From NCBI GenBank assembly GCA_031550535.1, contig JAVBOM010000050.1:1-64000 (forward strand): a stretch of 64,000 nt of DNA. The letters are read 5' to 3'. This stretch comes from Avichristensenella sp031550535. Lineage in GTDB: Bacteria; Bacillota; Clostridia; Christensenellales; Aristaeellaceae. Positions 32,268-40,315 of the stretch are shown one piece after another; the first letter of the stretch is position 1; every line of letters begins with the position of its first letter. A program made the position numbers and the translations under genes. The notes beneath the pieces were generated by a model that was not told where the DNA came from, did not search any database, and was given only the letters and a program-made list of their open reading frames with translations.

Positions 32268-33398
32268 CTACAGCGTGCTTTCGTACTCTTTCACATTGTC
32301 AATGTACTCTCTGAAAATCTGCAAAAACGCCGTCATTCGTTCCGCGTTTGATAACACTTCCCATGAGAAATTAGGTCTTTTACCGAACCAGTCTCCCGCA
32401 ATAGTGATGCCTGGTATTTTTCTGAACTTTTCAATCAGTACCGACTGTTTTTCTTGTGTGTCGTATGGCGCCTTATAATACTGAGAGTATATCTCTATCA
32501 CAGTATTCTTTCCGTGGATTACGGCGCATAACTGATGTGGAATTTTACCGTTATAAATGGGAACGATGCTGCCATGTACTTTCCCGCGGCCAAAGTTGAT
32601 CGAGCACCCCATATCCCTGAAACCTCGCAAAAGTTGACGGCACACCTCGACCGCATCTTCACCGGATGAAGTGCGTGCGTTCTCCAAAAAGCTCTCCTCA
32701 TCCCAATCGCGGGATTCTGTTTTTCCCTTCGCCTGCATGCCAAGGACTGTCTGTCCAACGATCTGCGGCACGAGGGTTTGCACCTTATCCGAAGACAAAT
32801 ACTGCCTAATCTCAAGACCGAGTACTTCCGTTTGGGACATCTGCTCGTTCAGGAACTCAATGATCCGTTGCAGGTTAAGCGGGATTACATCCGCGACAAA
32901 CAAAAGCCTCAGCCTGCCAGCCTTTAGGTTTGCCGAAACGTTTTGCCAGTATGCTTCCTGCTTCTCCTCGGCAATGCCGATGTCCGCGAGTATTTGTGAT
33001 CTGCCGCTTGAAACTTGCTCCTCATACTTCTCCCGTATCTTTTTGATAGGCCAAGAAACAACGGCATTTGCCGCATAATCCATCATCTGCCCCACAACCT
33101 CGCGCCGAATCCGGGCGTCCGTGCTGCGCTTGACTTCCACAAACGTAAGGATGGCGTCCTGGTCAATAAAAAGATGATCCAGGTAACCATAGTTGCCTTG
33201 CTCTCCCGCGATTGGCACGGCCATTTCCCGGGATATGAAAATCCACTTTCTTGGGTTGTCCGCGTCGATTTGCTCGCCCGCGAGAAGCTCCGGATGTTTT
33301 TCGATCAAATCCTGGAACAGCGTTTCATTCTCGTATGGGGTCTGGCTTAGCACGGATAAATTGTTATCCTTGTCCACCAAGTAAATGTTCTCCCTCAC
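32268..33398 (-). CDS. Putative PD-(D/E)XK nuclease-fold protein
   Basis: A 376-residue protein of unknown role. Residues about 65-115 carry LFIDQDAILTFVEVKRSTDA followed by RIRREVVGQMMDYAAN: an Asp, a strand with ExK and a helix with QMxxY, the arrangement of the PD-(D/E)XK nuclease superfamily (for example DUF91/NucS-like domains). The rest shows no motif I recognise. The gene is clearly richer in A and T than its neighbours and uses AT-ending codons, which suggests recent transfer; it could be a solitary defence or repair nuclease. No methylase or helicase is nearby. Confidence 0.6.
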   Translation of the reverse strand: MRENIYLVDKDNNLSVLSQTPYENETLFQDLIEKHPELLAGEQIDADNPRKWIFISREMAVPIAGEQGNYGYLDHLFIDQDAILTFVEVKRSTDARIRREVVGQMMDYAANAVVSWPIKKIREKYEEQVSSGRSQILADIGIAEEKQEAYWQNVSANLKAGRLRLLFVADVIPLNLQRIIEFLNEQMSQTEVLGLEIRQYLSSDKVQTLVPQIVGQTVLGMQAKGKTESRDWDEESFLENARTSSGEDAVEVCRQLLRGFRDMGCSINFGRGKVHGSIVPIYNGKIPHQLCAVIHGKNTVIEIYSQYYKAPYDTQEKQSVLIEKFRKIPGITIAGDWFGKRPNFSWEVLSNAERMTAFLQIFREYIDNVKEYESTL

Positions 33399-33420
33399 CG
33401 TAATGCCTCCTCTGCAATGG

Positions 33421-33452
33421 CTGCCGTGCCGGGTTTTCGCCTGGCACGGCAG
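33421..33452. terminator. Perfect hairpin between the GNAT and nuclease-fold genes
   Basis: CTGCCGTGCC and GGCACGGCAG, loop of 12 nt. There is no T tract in the minus direction, so terminator function for the GNAT gene is uncertain. Confidence 0.45.
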
Positions 33453-33466
33453 CTCTTTCGTTTCGT

Positions 33467-33940
33467 CTATAGCACCCTCTCAAACTCAAACTCATGCGCG
33501 ATTGGAATCCCGTCCTCCCCACGCTCGGGGATCGCGGGCTTCAGCCGCCGCGCTTCCGCCATTGCGCCGATGTGCACAGCCGCAAGCGCCATCCCGTACT
33601 TCTGATAAAACCGGATCGCGCCGGTGTTATCGTTGGTGGTGATCAGCCACACGCGGCGGGCGTGTTCCTTTTTTGCCGCCTCCGTGACCGCGTCCAGCAA
33701 CTTCGTCCCGATGCCCATCCCGCGCACCAGCGAGAACAGCGCGGCCACCTCGCATTCGCCGCCATCCATGCGGTACAGCGCCGCGCCGAGCAGCGCCCCG
33801 TCCTCCACGGCCACAAAGCCGGGCAGTTCGCGCGTGTCCAGCAGCTTGCCGCGCGAAGCGACCATCGGCCCGCCCCACAGGCAGCGGATGTACGCGCCCA
33901 CGGTCTCGCGGGCCGCTGTGTCCATGTGTTGTATTGTCAT
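33467..33940 (-). CDS. GNAT-family N-acetyltransferase
   Basis: A 157-residue acetyltransferase. The acetyl-CoA-binding motif A is VAALFSLVRGMGIGTKLLDAV (split 66-88; the normal RGxGxG appears as RGMGIG), followed by VWLITTNDNTGAIRFYQKYGM (about 97-117), the motif B that closes the fold. FVAVEDGALLGAALYRMDGG forms the central sheet. Substrate unknown. GGAGG lies upstream. The gap 33941-34213 holds one long hairpin and no gene. Confidence 0.85.
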   Translation of the reverse strand: MTIQHMDTAARETVGAYIRCLWGGPMVASRGKLLDTRELPGFVAVEDGALLGAALYRMDGGECEVAALFSLVRGMGIGTKLLDAVTEAAKKEHARRVWLITTNDNTGAIRFYQKYGMALAAVHIGAMAEARRLKPAIPERGEDGIPIAHEFEFERVL

Positions 33941-34054
33941 AAAGGTTCCTCCATTTCTTTGCCGCTTGCTTTTTCAAACCTGAGACGCGCGCAAAGCAAC
34001 GCAGGAAATGCCGGTGACCTGTTTATGTAGGGGATTTCGAAAAGATACCTTCCG

Positions 34055-34100
34055 CTCCATGAAGGCGTCACCGGCCGCTTTCCCACGGCCTTTCATGGAG
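34055..34100. repeat. Long hairpin upstream of the GNAT gene
   Basis: CTCCATGAAGGC (34055-34066) pairs with GCCTTTCATGGAG (34088-34100) with one bulged base. The preceding GTAGGGGATTTCGAAAAGAT resembles the start of the dispersed repeat. Confidence 0.5.
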
Positions 34101-34213
34101 GAATACACGATCCGGGACGCGCCGTATCATGGCGGGTTCACCTGCCCGTTGCGTTTAATAACACCATTCTACCATGCGCGCGCAGAGCACGCAATATTCT
34201 CCTGTTCCTGACG

Positions 34214-34630
34214 CTACGGCGCGGCAACCTCCCGCCCGCACGCCCCGCACACCCCGTCATGCTGGCTCACCACACCGCCGCACGCCGGGCACAGCCACCG
34301 CACCCGATCAGCCGCGAGAAACGCGGCCACCCCGTCGCGTCCGGCCGCCCGGCCATTCACCACCAAACTAACCCCGTACTTTTCCTGGTAGCTCTTGTCC
34401 AGCCGCTTCACCCGCGCACACGGAAACGCGGCGCACAAAAAACAGTGCGCATGCCCTTTTTCGGCCGCGCACTTTTTGATTGCGCAGGCAAGGCAGTGCC
34501 CCGCCTTGCCCTCGTCCCCCATCAGGCATCCGGGGCAGGCGTTTTTCGCGCGCAAATGGCGGTAACAGGACATGCAGTTTATGCCGCACGGCGCGAGCAT
34601 CCCGTCCGGTATCGCATCCGGCATCCGCAT
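34214..34630 (-). CDS. DUF3795 cysteine-rich protein
   Basis: A 138-residue protein with the DUF3795 pattern: APCGINCMSCYRHL (13-26), ACPGCLMGDEGKAGHCLACAI and HCFLCAAFPC, which is enough cysteines for a metal or iron-sulfur site. The last 30 residues carry an added zinc-ribbon-like pair, WLCPACGGVVSQHDGVCGACG in two CxxC knuckles. Function unknown; family members are common in anaerobes. Confidence 0.82.
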   Translation of the reverse strand: MRMPDAIPDGMLAPCGINCMSCYRHLRAKNACPGCLMGDEGKAGHCLACAIKKCAAEKGHAHCFLCAAFPCARVKRLDKSYQEKYGVSLVVNGRAAGRDGVAAFLAADRVRWLCPACGGVVSQHDGVCGACGREVAAP

Positions 34631-34662
34631 GGCCTGTCCGCCTCCCTATGGCAAAATATGTT

Positions 34663-35883
34663 TTACCGCTTCAAATACTTCTCCCCGTCGCCGTATTTCT
34701 CAATGATGTAATCGATGTCCTTGTCCCCGCGTCCGCTCAGGTTCGCGAGAATCGCACCCTGCTTGTGCTGCTTCGCGTAGCGCATCGCGAAGGCGACGGC
34801 GTGCGCGCTCTCCAGCGCCGGGATGATGCCCTCGTACCGCGATAGCTTGAAGAACGCCTCGATCGCGTCCTCGTCCCCCACCGCTTCGTACGTCACGCGG
34901 CCCAGGTCGCGCAGCAGCGCGTGCTCCGGCCCGACGCCCGGATAATCCAGCCCGCTCGCGTTGGAGTACACCGGCGCGCAGGAGTCGTCGTCGTTCAGTA
35001 GGAACATGGACTTGAAGCCGTGCAGCGTGCCGAAGCGGCCGTAGGTCATCGACGCCGCGTGCTCGCCCAGCACCGTGCCCGTGCCCAGCGGCTCCACGCC
35101 GTACAGGTCCACCGGATCGGCCAGGAACGGGGTCAGCATGCCGGCCGCGTTGCTGCCGCCGCCCACGCACGCGCAGACCGCGTCGGGCATGATGCCGGTC
35201 ATTTCCAGGAACTGCTCGCGCGCCTCAATGCCGATGACCATCTGAAAATCGCGCACCATCAGCGGGAACGGGTGCGGGCCAACGACCGAGCCGATGCAGT
35301 ATATTGCGTCCTTGTACTGCGTAAGGTAGCTGTCGAACGCGGAGTCCACGGCTTCTTTGAGGGTTTGCAGCCCGTGCGTGACAGGCACCACCTCCGCGCC
35401 CAGCACCTGCATGCGCGTGACATTCGGCGCTTGCTTTTTGATGTCCACCACGCCCATGTGGATTTCGCACTCCATGCCGAAATACGCGGCCGCGGTCGCC
35501 AGCGCCACGCCGTGCTGCCCCGCGCCCGTCTCGGCGATCAGCTTCTTTTTGCCCATGTATTTGGCCAGCAGCGCCTCGCCCATGCAGTGGTTCAGCTTGT
35601 GCGCGCCGGTGTGGTTCAGGTCCTCGCGCTTGAGGTAAATCTGCGCCCCGCCGATCATCCGGGACAGCCGCTCGCAGTGGTACACCGGGGTCGGCCGGCC
35701 CTGGAACTCCCGGCGGATGCGCCGCAGCTCGTTGATGAACTGCGCGGAGTGGCAGATCGTCTGGTACGCGTCCGCGATCTCCTTCAGCGCGACTTTCAAT
35801 TCGTCCGGCACATACACGCCGCCATACTCGCCAAAATAACCGTCAGGGCTGGGGTATTTGCGAAAATACACGCGATAATCCAT
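34663..35883 (-). CDS. trpB: Tryptophan synthase beta-chain-like PLP enzyme, orphan
   Basis: The 406-residue protein has the TrpB core: GRPTPVYHCERLS, HTGAHKLNHCMGEALLAKYMG with the PLP lysine in GAHKLNH (near 84), the catalytic glutamate in AETGAGQHGVALATAAA (about 104-120), GSVVGPHPFPLMVRDFQ, and the phosphate loop CVGGGSNAAGM. TrpB joins indole and serine to give tryptophan. No trpA or other trp gene is nearby, so it may salvage indole, or its partner is elsewhere. I chose 35883 because GGAGG precedes it by 8-9 nt; the frame opens earlier at 35922. It has its own promoter. Confidence 0.9.
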   Translation of the reverse strand: MDYRVYFRKYPSPDGYFGEYGGVYVPDELKVALKEIADAYQTICHSAQFINELRRIRREFQGRPTPVYHCERLSRMIGGAQIYLKREDLNHTGAHKLNHCMGEALLAKYMGKKKLIAETGAGQHGVALATAAAYFGMECEIHMGVVDIKKQAPNVTRMQVLGAEVVPVTHGLQTLKEAVDSAFDSYLTQYKDAIYCIGSVVGPHPFPLMVRDFQMVIGIEAREQFLEMTGIMPDAVCACVGGGSNAAGMLTPFLADPVDLYGVEPLGTGTVLGEHAASMTYGRFGTLHGFKSMFLLNDDDSCAPVYSNASGLDYPGVGPEHALLRDLGRVTYEAVGDEDAIEAFFKLSRYEGIIPALESAHAVAFAMRYAKQHKQGAILANLSGRGDKDIDYIIEKYGDGEKYLKR

Positions 35884-35912
35884 CGTAATGCCTCCAAGTG
35901 CTGATTTTCGAT

Positions 35913-35940
35913 AGTATAGCACAAACCGCGCGCATTACAA
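35913..35940 (-). promoter_or_regulatory. Promoter of trpB
   Basis: On the minus strand TTGTAA (35935-35940), 16-bp spacer, TATACT (35913-35918). No Trp leader peptide or T-box is visible. Confidence 0.6.
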
Positions 35941-35953
35941 GGATTTTGCAGAC

Positions 35954-35990
35954 AAAAAGGCGATCCATCCGCGAAGATGAATCGCCTTTT
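35954..35990 (-). terminator. Terminator of the two-component operon
   Basis: AAGGCGATTCATC / GATGGATCGCC on the minus strand, 6-nt loop, then TTTTTG; it follows the lipoprotein stop by 12 bp. Confidence 0.85.
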
Positions 35991-36001
35991 CCGGGCGGTG
36001 G

Positions 36002-36454
36002 CTACCCTTTGTTGGGCCTTTGGGGCCTCTCCCGCTCTTTGACCAAGCTGCTTTCGGAGGTGATCACGATTTTCGCATAGTCTATTTTTGTACCAGTGAA
36101 CCTTATGACGTATTCCTTTTCTTTTTCGAGGTTAGCCAGCGTAATCGTGAACTTTGTTTCGCCAACCGTGCCATCCCACGCATCCGTCCAAATAACATCT
36201 CCCGTTTCGCGATCCACAATCTCCAAAGTGCCGCTTTCGCCCCTCATCTGAAAGGAAGCATCCAAATCCAATGAATCCATATCGGCTGAAACGTAGATCA
36301 ACTTTGCGTTCACAAACGGGTCGGATGTATCATAATTCTTCGTTAGTTCCATCTCTATGGTTGTCTTTGCCGCTGCGCTGCCACATGAGGCAAGCAGAGC
36401 AGCCGCCAAAACCACTGCGATGCAAACCGTAATCCTGTTCACTATTCTTCTCAT
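36002..36454 (-). CDS. Small lipoprotein of the two-component operon
   Basis: A 150-residue prolipoprotein: hydrophobic VCIAVVLAAALLASC with lipobox LLASC (Cys near 24), then an all-beta region (FVNAKLIYVSADMDSLDLDA; GTLEIVDRETGDVIWTDAW). No family is recognised. It starts with ATGA overlapping the histidine kinase stop, so translation is coupled, and it may act as the extracytoplasmic partner or a target of the kinase. Base composition is somewhat more AT-rich than the kinase gene. Confidence 0.75.
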   Translation of the reverse strand: MRRIVNRITVCIAVVLAAALLASCGSAAAKTTIEMELTKNYDTSDPFVNAKLIYVSADMDSLDLDASFQMRGESGTLEIVDRETGDVIWTDAWDGTVGETKFTITLANLEKEKEYVIRFTGTKIDYAKIVITSESSLVKERERPQRPNKG

Positions 36455-38043
36455 TGCGCCTCCTCCACCACCAAAATCGGCAACTCCAGCGTGAACGCGC
36501 TCCCCTGCCCTGGCTGCGACTTGACGTGAATCTTGCCGCCATGCGATACCGCGATGATCCGCGCGATCGCCAGACCCAGGCCGTGCCCGCCGGTCTGGCT
36601 GTTGCGCGCCTCGTCCGCGCGGAAAAACCGGTCGAAAATGCGCTGCAGGTCCGCCTTCTTGATGCCCTGGCCCGTGTCGGTCACGGTGATCCACAGGTTT
36701 TGCCCCTTCACTTCGCTCGACACGGCGACCGAGCCGCCCGGCGGCGTGTACTTGATCGCGTTCTCCACGAACACGCGCACCGCCTGCTTCACAGCCCCCC
36801 GGTCCGCCAGCAGCGTGCACGGGGCGATGCCGCCATCCTCGATCCTGTGCTCCTTGGCGATGATCTCCGTTTCCTTGATGAGTTCCAGCAGCATATCCCG
36901 GCTGTCGAACGGCTCAAAGCTGAGCGACAGCGTCTTTTTATCGTGCCGGGCCAGGAACAGCAGGTTCTCCACCAGCTCCTTCATGCCCTTCGTTTCGCCC
37001 GCGATGGCCGCGATGGCCTCGTCGCGTATATCCGGGTTGTCCTTGCCCCATCGCTCCAGCAGGCCCGTGTATCCCTGGATGACCGCGATGGGCGTGCGCA
37101 GCTCGTGCGAGGCGTCCGAGACGAACTGCTTCTGCCGGTTGTACGCCGCCTCAATGCGGTCCAGCATGTCGTTGATGACCACGGCCAGATCACGCAGCTC
37201 GTTCTGTGTCCCCGCGACATTGATGCGGGCCGATAAATTCTTTTCGTTCATAAGCTGGGCCGTTTCCGTAATATCGTAAATCGGTTGGAACACCTTCGCG
37301 TTGATCCGCCTGCCGCGCGTTAAAAAACTGAATGTCGCGTACAGCAGCAGGACAAGCAGACCCACCAGCAGCATGCTGAGCACCCGCCAGTCCTCCTCCA
37401 GGGAGAACAGGAGCTGCGCGGTATCGCCGCCCCGGTATGGCTCCTGGTACTGCAGGCGCACGCGGAAGGGGTTCTCGTCAATGTAGACGCCCCAGCCGTC
37501 GAGGATCACAAAGCCATTGATCCCGAGTTGATCCGGTGGGATCATCCGCATCTCCACGCCCGGCACTTCCGATACGGGCGTCGTTTCCAGCGCCGCCTGC
37601 TGCCGCGCCAGATAGTTAGGCGCCTGCAAATACCCGTACAGGATCGTCAGCGCCAGCGCCATGGGGATCAGGAGCCGGAGCAGCAGCCCGCTGTAGCCCA
37701 CGGATGTCCTAAGGCCGATGGACAGGCGCAGATACCTGGACAAGAGCGACGAATACCCGCGCGCACGGTCGCTGGCGCGGTTGAACGGGTTGTCGTCGGC
37801 GGCCCACTCGTGGGCTTTCGCCTTGGCCCGCCGCGCATGCCAGGCGGCCTTCGCCTCCTTGGCGTGCTGCGCCTGGCGCTTGCGCTCCTCTTTTTGCCGC
37901 CGGTCGGCCTCCTGCTGGGCACGCCGCTTCTGGTCGCGCCTCTGCTTTTGCTGCTTGCGCTGGCCTTTCCGCCCCTTCGGCTTCGCTTCCTCGTCGGGCC
38001 GCGCTGCCTCGTCGGGCCGCGCGTTCTCTTCAGCCTTCGTCAT
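36451..38043 (-). CDS. Sensor histidine kinase with long basic N-terminal tail
   Basis: A 530-residue membrane kinase. Residues 1-95 are a highly charged Lys/Arg/Gln/Ala-rich tail (KGQRKQQKQRRDQKRRAQQE), unusual for the family. Then a membrane span (about 121-140), an outside loop, a second span (about 235-256), HAMP, HisKA with the phosphoacceptor His in SDASHELRTPIAVIQGY, and HATPase_c (VFVENAIKYTPPGG; TDTGQGIKKADLQ; GGHGLGLAIARII). It is the CssS/ResE-like class by domain order. It overlaps the response regulator by 14 bp and the lipoprotein by 4 bp. Confidence 0.92.
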   Translation of the reverse strand: MTKAEENARPDEAARPDEEAKPKGRKGQRKQQKQRRDQKRRAQQEADRRQKEERKRQAQHAKEAKAAWHARRAKAKAHEWAADDNPFNRASDRARGYSSLLSRYLRLSIGLRTSVGYSGLLLRLLIPMALALTILYGYLQAPNYLARQQAALETTPVSEVPGVEMRMIPPDQLGINGFVILDGWGVYIDENPFRVRLQYQEPYRGGDTAQLLFSLEEDWRVLSMLLVGLLVLLLYATFSFLTRGRRINAKVFQPIYDITETAQLMNEKNLSARINVAGTQNELRDLAVVINDMLDRIEAAYNRQKQFVSDASHELRTPIAVIQGYTGLLERWGKDNPDIRDEAIAAIAGETKGMKELVENLLFLARHDKKTLSLSFEPFDSRDMLLELIKETEIIAKEHRIEDGGIAPCTLLADRGAVKQAVRVFVENAIKYTPPGGSVAVSSEVKGQNLWITVTDTGQGIKKADLQRIFDRFFRADEARNSQTGGHGLGLAIARIIAVSHGGKIHVKSQPGQGSAFTLELPILVVEEAQ

Positions 38044-38731
38044 ACTTAAACAAATAGCCGACGCCGCGGATCGTATGGATCGTCTTGACGCCGTGCGGCT
38101 CGTCGAGCTTCTGCCGGAGGTAGCGGATGTAGACGTCGACCACGTTCGTGTCGCCGTCGTACGACCAGCCCCACACCTTTTCCAGCAGCTCGTCGCGCGT
38201 CAGCACGCGGCCCCGGTTGCGCATCAGGCATTCCAGCAGGTCGAATTCCGTCTTGGTCAGGGACAGCAGCGCCGTGCCGAACGCCACGCTGCGCGCACCC
38301 GGATCCAGCGACAGCCGCCCTTCGGTCAGCTTCTTTCCACCCGGCTTGCCCTCGCTCCCCCGGCGCTTCAACAGCATGCGGATGCGCGCCAGCAGTTCCT
38401 CGATGGCGAAGGGCTTGGTCATGTAGTCGTCCGCGCCCATGTCCAGGCCCATCACCTTGTCGGACACGTCGTCCTTGGCCGTCAGCATCAGGATCGGCAG
38501 CGACTGGGTCTCCTCGGCCGCGCGCAGGCGGCGGCAGACCTCGATGCCGGAGATGCCCGGCAGCATTAGGTCCAAAACGACGAGGTCGGGCTGAAAGCTC
38601 GACACCGCCTGCAGCCCGCCAAACCCGTCGCCCGCCGTCTGAACCTCGTAGCCCTCGTGCTTCAGCTCCAGCTCCACAAAGCGCGCGATCTTCGCCTCGT
38701 CCTCCACGATCAGTATCTTGCTCAACCGCAA
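38030..38731 (-). CDS. OmpR/PhoB-family response regulator
   Basis: A 233-residue regulator: receiver domain 1-120 (IVEDEAKIARFVELELKHEG; phosphoacceptor Asp in LVVLDLMLPGISGIEVCRRL; MTKPFAIEELLARI) and a winged-helix DNA-binding domain about 135-230 (LTKTEFDLLECLMRNRGRVL; GDTNVVDVYIRYLRQKLDEP; IRGVGYLF). It pairs with the kinase at 36451, whose start it overlaps. Its targets are unknown. Confidence 0.95.
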   Translation of the reverse strand: MRLSKILIVEDEAKIARFVELELKHEGYEVQTAGDGFGGLQAVSSFQPDLVVLDLMLPGISGIEVCRRLRAAEETQSLPILMLTAKDDVSDKVMGLDMGADDYMTKPFAIEELLARIRMLLKRRGSEGKPGGKKLTEGRLSLDPGARSVAFGTALLSLTKTEFDLLECLMRNRGRVLTRDELLEKVWGWSYDGDTNVVDVYIRYLRQKLDEPHGVKTIHTIRGVGYLFKYDEG

Positions 38732-38762
38732 TCTCCCCAGTCTTGGCTATTGTAAGGCGGTG

Positions 38763-39353
38763 TTATTCGATGGTGATCTCGCCGCCCTCGTCGTCATTGT
38801 CGTCGTCATGCCGGACCGGCGGCTTGTTCTCGCCCCGCACGGTATCCGCGAAGTTGGACGCGGTCTTTTTCACGTTGGAAACGGTCCGGTCCACAAACTC
38901 CTCCACGCTGCCGGGCATATCGGCGGGCTTTTCCTTCTTGAACTTGACACGATAGCCCATGCCGAACATGATCGCCACGGAGCCGACCGCCAGCCACGGG
39001 GCCACAAGGGCCGCGCCAGCGCAGTACGGCGCGCTCAGGTTCGCGATGGTCTTTTTGGTCTCGCCCGCGCCCGCTTCCACCACGACCCGGTGCTGCATGG
39101 CCTGCTTGAAAATGCTCTCGGCCTTCTTCTTGCCGTGCTCATACTTCTGCTGCTCGTGCGCCTTGTGGGTGTAGTGCGGGCGCTCGGCCTGCCCGCCGCC
39201 CTGCGGATACACGCGGCCCTGCCGCTCCAACTCCACCAACACGCGCATCACGTTGCCGTCAAACCGCTCCAGGAGATCGGCCGCCTCTTCGTAGCTCACA
39301 TCGGCCTTCTCGCGCAGGTATTCGATATTGCGAAGGACATCATCATTCATCAT
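38763..39353 (-). CDS. DUF4342-type protein with UBA-like domain
   Basis: A 196-residue protein. Residues 1-48 form a UBA-like three-helix domain (RNIEYLREKADVSYEEAADL; FDGNVMRVLVELERQG), followed by a charged linker, a hydrophobic segment (about 110-128, GAALVAPWLAVGSVAIMFG) and an acidic tail (DDDNDDEGGEITIE). This matches the DUF4342 architecture of Bacillota: UBA plus a membrane-inserted part. Start at 39353 has GGAGG 8 nt upstream. Spacing of 31 bp from the response regulator gene suggests it is the first gene of that operon. Confidence 0.75.
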   Translation of the reverse strand: MMNDDVLRNIEYLREKADVSYEEAADLLERFDGNVMRVLVELERQGRVYPQGGGQAERPHYTHKAHEQQKYEHGKKKAESIFKQAMQHRVVVEAGAGETKKTIANLSAPYCAGAALVAPWLAVGSVAIMFGMGYRVKFKKEKPADMPGSVEEFVDRTVSNVKKTASNFADTVRGENKPPVRHDDDNDDEGGEITIE

Positions 39354-39493
39354 TGTGGGTTCCTCCTCTTCCTTTTCGTCCGTTTTGCTTTCGACAACCG
39401 CATGATACCACCTACGGCCCATTCGTTGCTTGTGAACGCGCTAAACGGTTGATTAGAGGATGCTTAGAAAACGCATATTTCATGATTTTCGCT

Positions 39494-40315
39494 TTATGTT
39501 TTGCTTCGAAGCGCCAACGTAACGCCGTAGCACGCGGCCAGCGCGAGCACGATCGTCGCGCCGGACGCCGTATCCCACGCGAACGACAGCAAAAGCCCGA
39601 TCACGCCGCACCCCAGCGCCAGCAGCACCGCCAGCGCCTGATACCCGCGCACGCTCCGCGCGAGGTTCCGCGCCCCGGCGGCGGGCAGCACCAGCATCGC
39701 GCTGATGATCAGGATGCCCACCCAGCGGATGGACAGCATCACCACCACCGCGAGCAGGCACGCGAAAGCAGTCTCCACCGCGCGCACGCGCACGCCCCGG
39801 CTGGACGCCAGCGCCCCGCTGACGCCTGCCAGCAGCAGCGGGTTATACAGCAGCACCCAGAACGCCAGCGTGATGAGCAGCACCCCGCCCACACCGAGCA
39901 GATCGCCCGGCTGGATGGCCAGCAAATCGCCGATCAGGTAATTGGAGTATTTCGCGAACCCGCCTCCCTTGGACAGCAGCACGACGCCCAGCGCCATGCC
40001 CGTAGCGGAAAACACGCCGATCGTCGTGTCCGTGGAGGCGGCCCCGCGCGACTTCACCCACATCAGCAGCACGGCGTACAGCACGCCGAACAGCAGCATG
40101 GCCCACAGCGGGGTTTTCATGCCGAGCAGCACGCCGATTGCCACGCCCGTCATGGCCGAGTGGCCGAGTGAATCCGCGAAAAACGCCATGCGCCCGTCCA
40201 CCACCACCGTGCCGAGCAGCCCGTACAGCGGCGCGATGAGCAGCACCGCGACGAGCGCCGTGCGCATGAACGCGTAGTCCATCCATTCCCACGCAAACGC
40301 GGCGATGAAGTCCAT
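39494..40315 (-). CDS. znuB: Zinc/manganese ABC transporter permease
   Basis: A 273-residue membrane protein of the ABC-3 (ZnuB/MntB) family with about eight hydrophobic segments. Family features include YAFMRTALVAVLLIAPLYGLLGT at the start (in two parts), the DSLGHSAMTGVAIG loop (about 49-62) that contacts the ATPase, and SIRWVGILIISAMLVLPAAGARNLA near 205-230. It shares a base with the start of the ATPase gene, so the genes are coupled. Confidence 0.93.
   Translation of the reverse strand: MDFIAAFAWEWMDYAFMRTALVAVLLIAPLYGLLGTVVVDGRMAFFADSLGHSAMTGVAIGVLLGMKTPLWAMLLFGVLYAVLLMWVKSRGAASTDTTIGVFSATGMALGVVLLSKGGGFAKYSNYLIGDLLAIQPGDLLGVGGVLLITLAFWVLLYNPLLLAGVSGALASSRGVRVRAVETAFACLLAVVVMLSIRWVGILIISAMLVLPAAGARNLARSVRGYQALAVLLALGCGVIGLLLSFAWDTASGATIVLALAACYGVTLALRSKT

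Noticed and set aside
34055..34100. A thirteenth clear copy of the dispersed repeat
   Set aside because: Only the first dozen bases resemble the family; the hairpin arms are unrelated, so it is listed as a separate hairpin.
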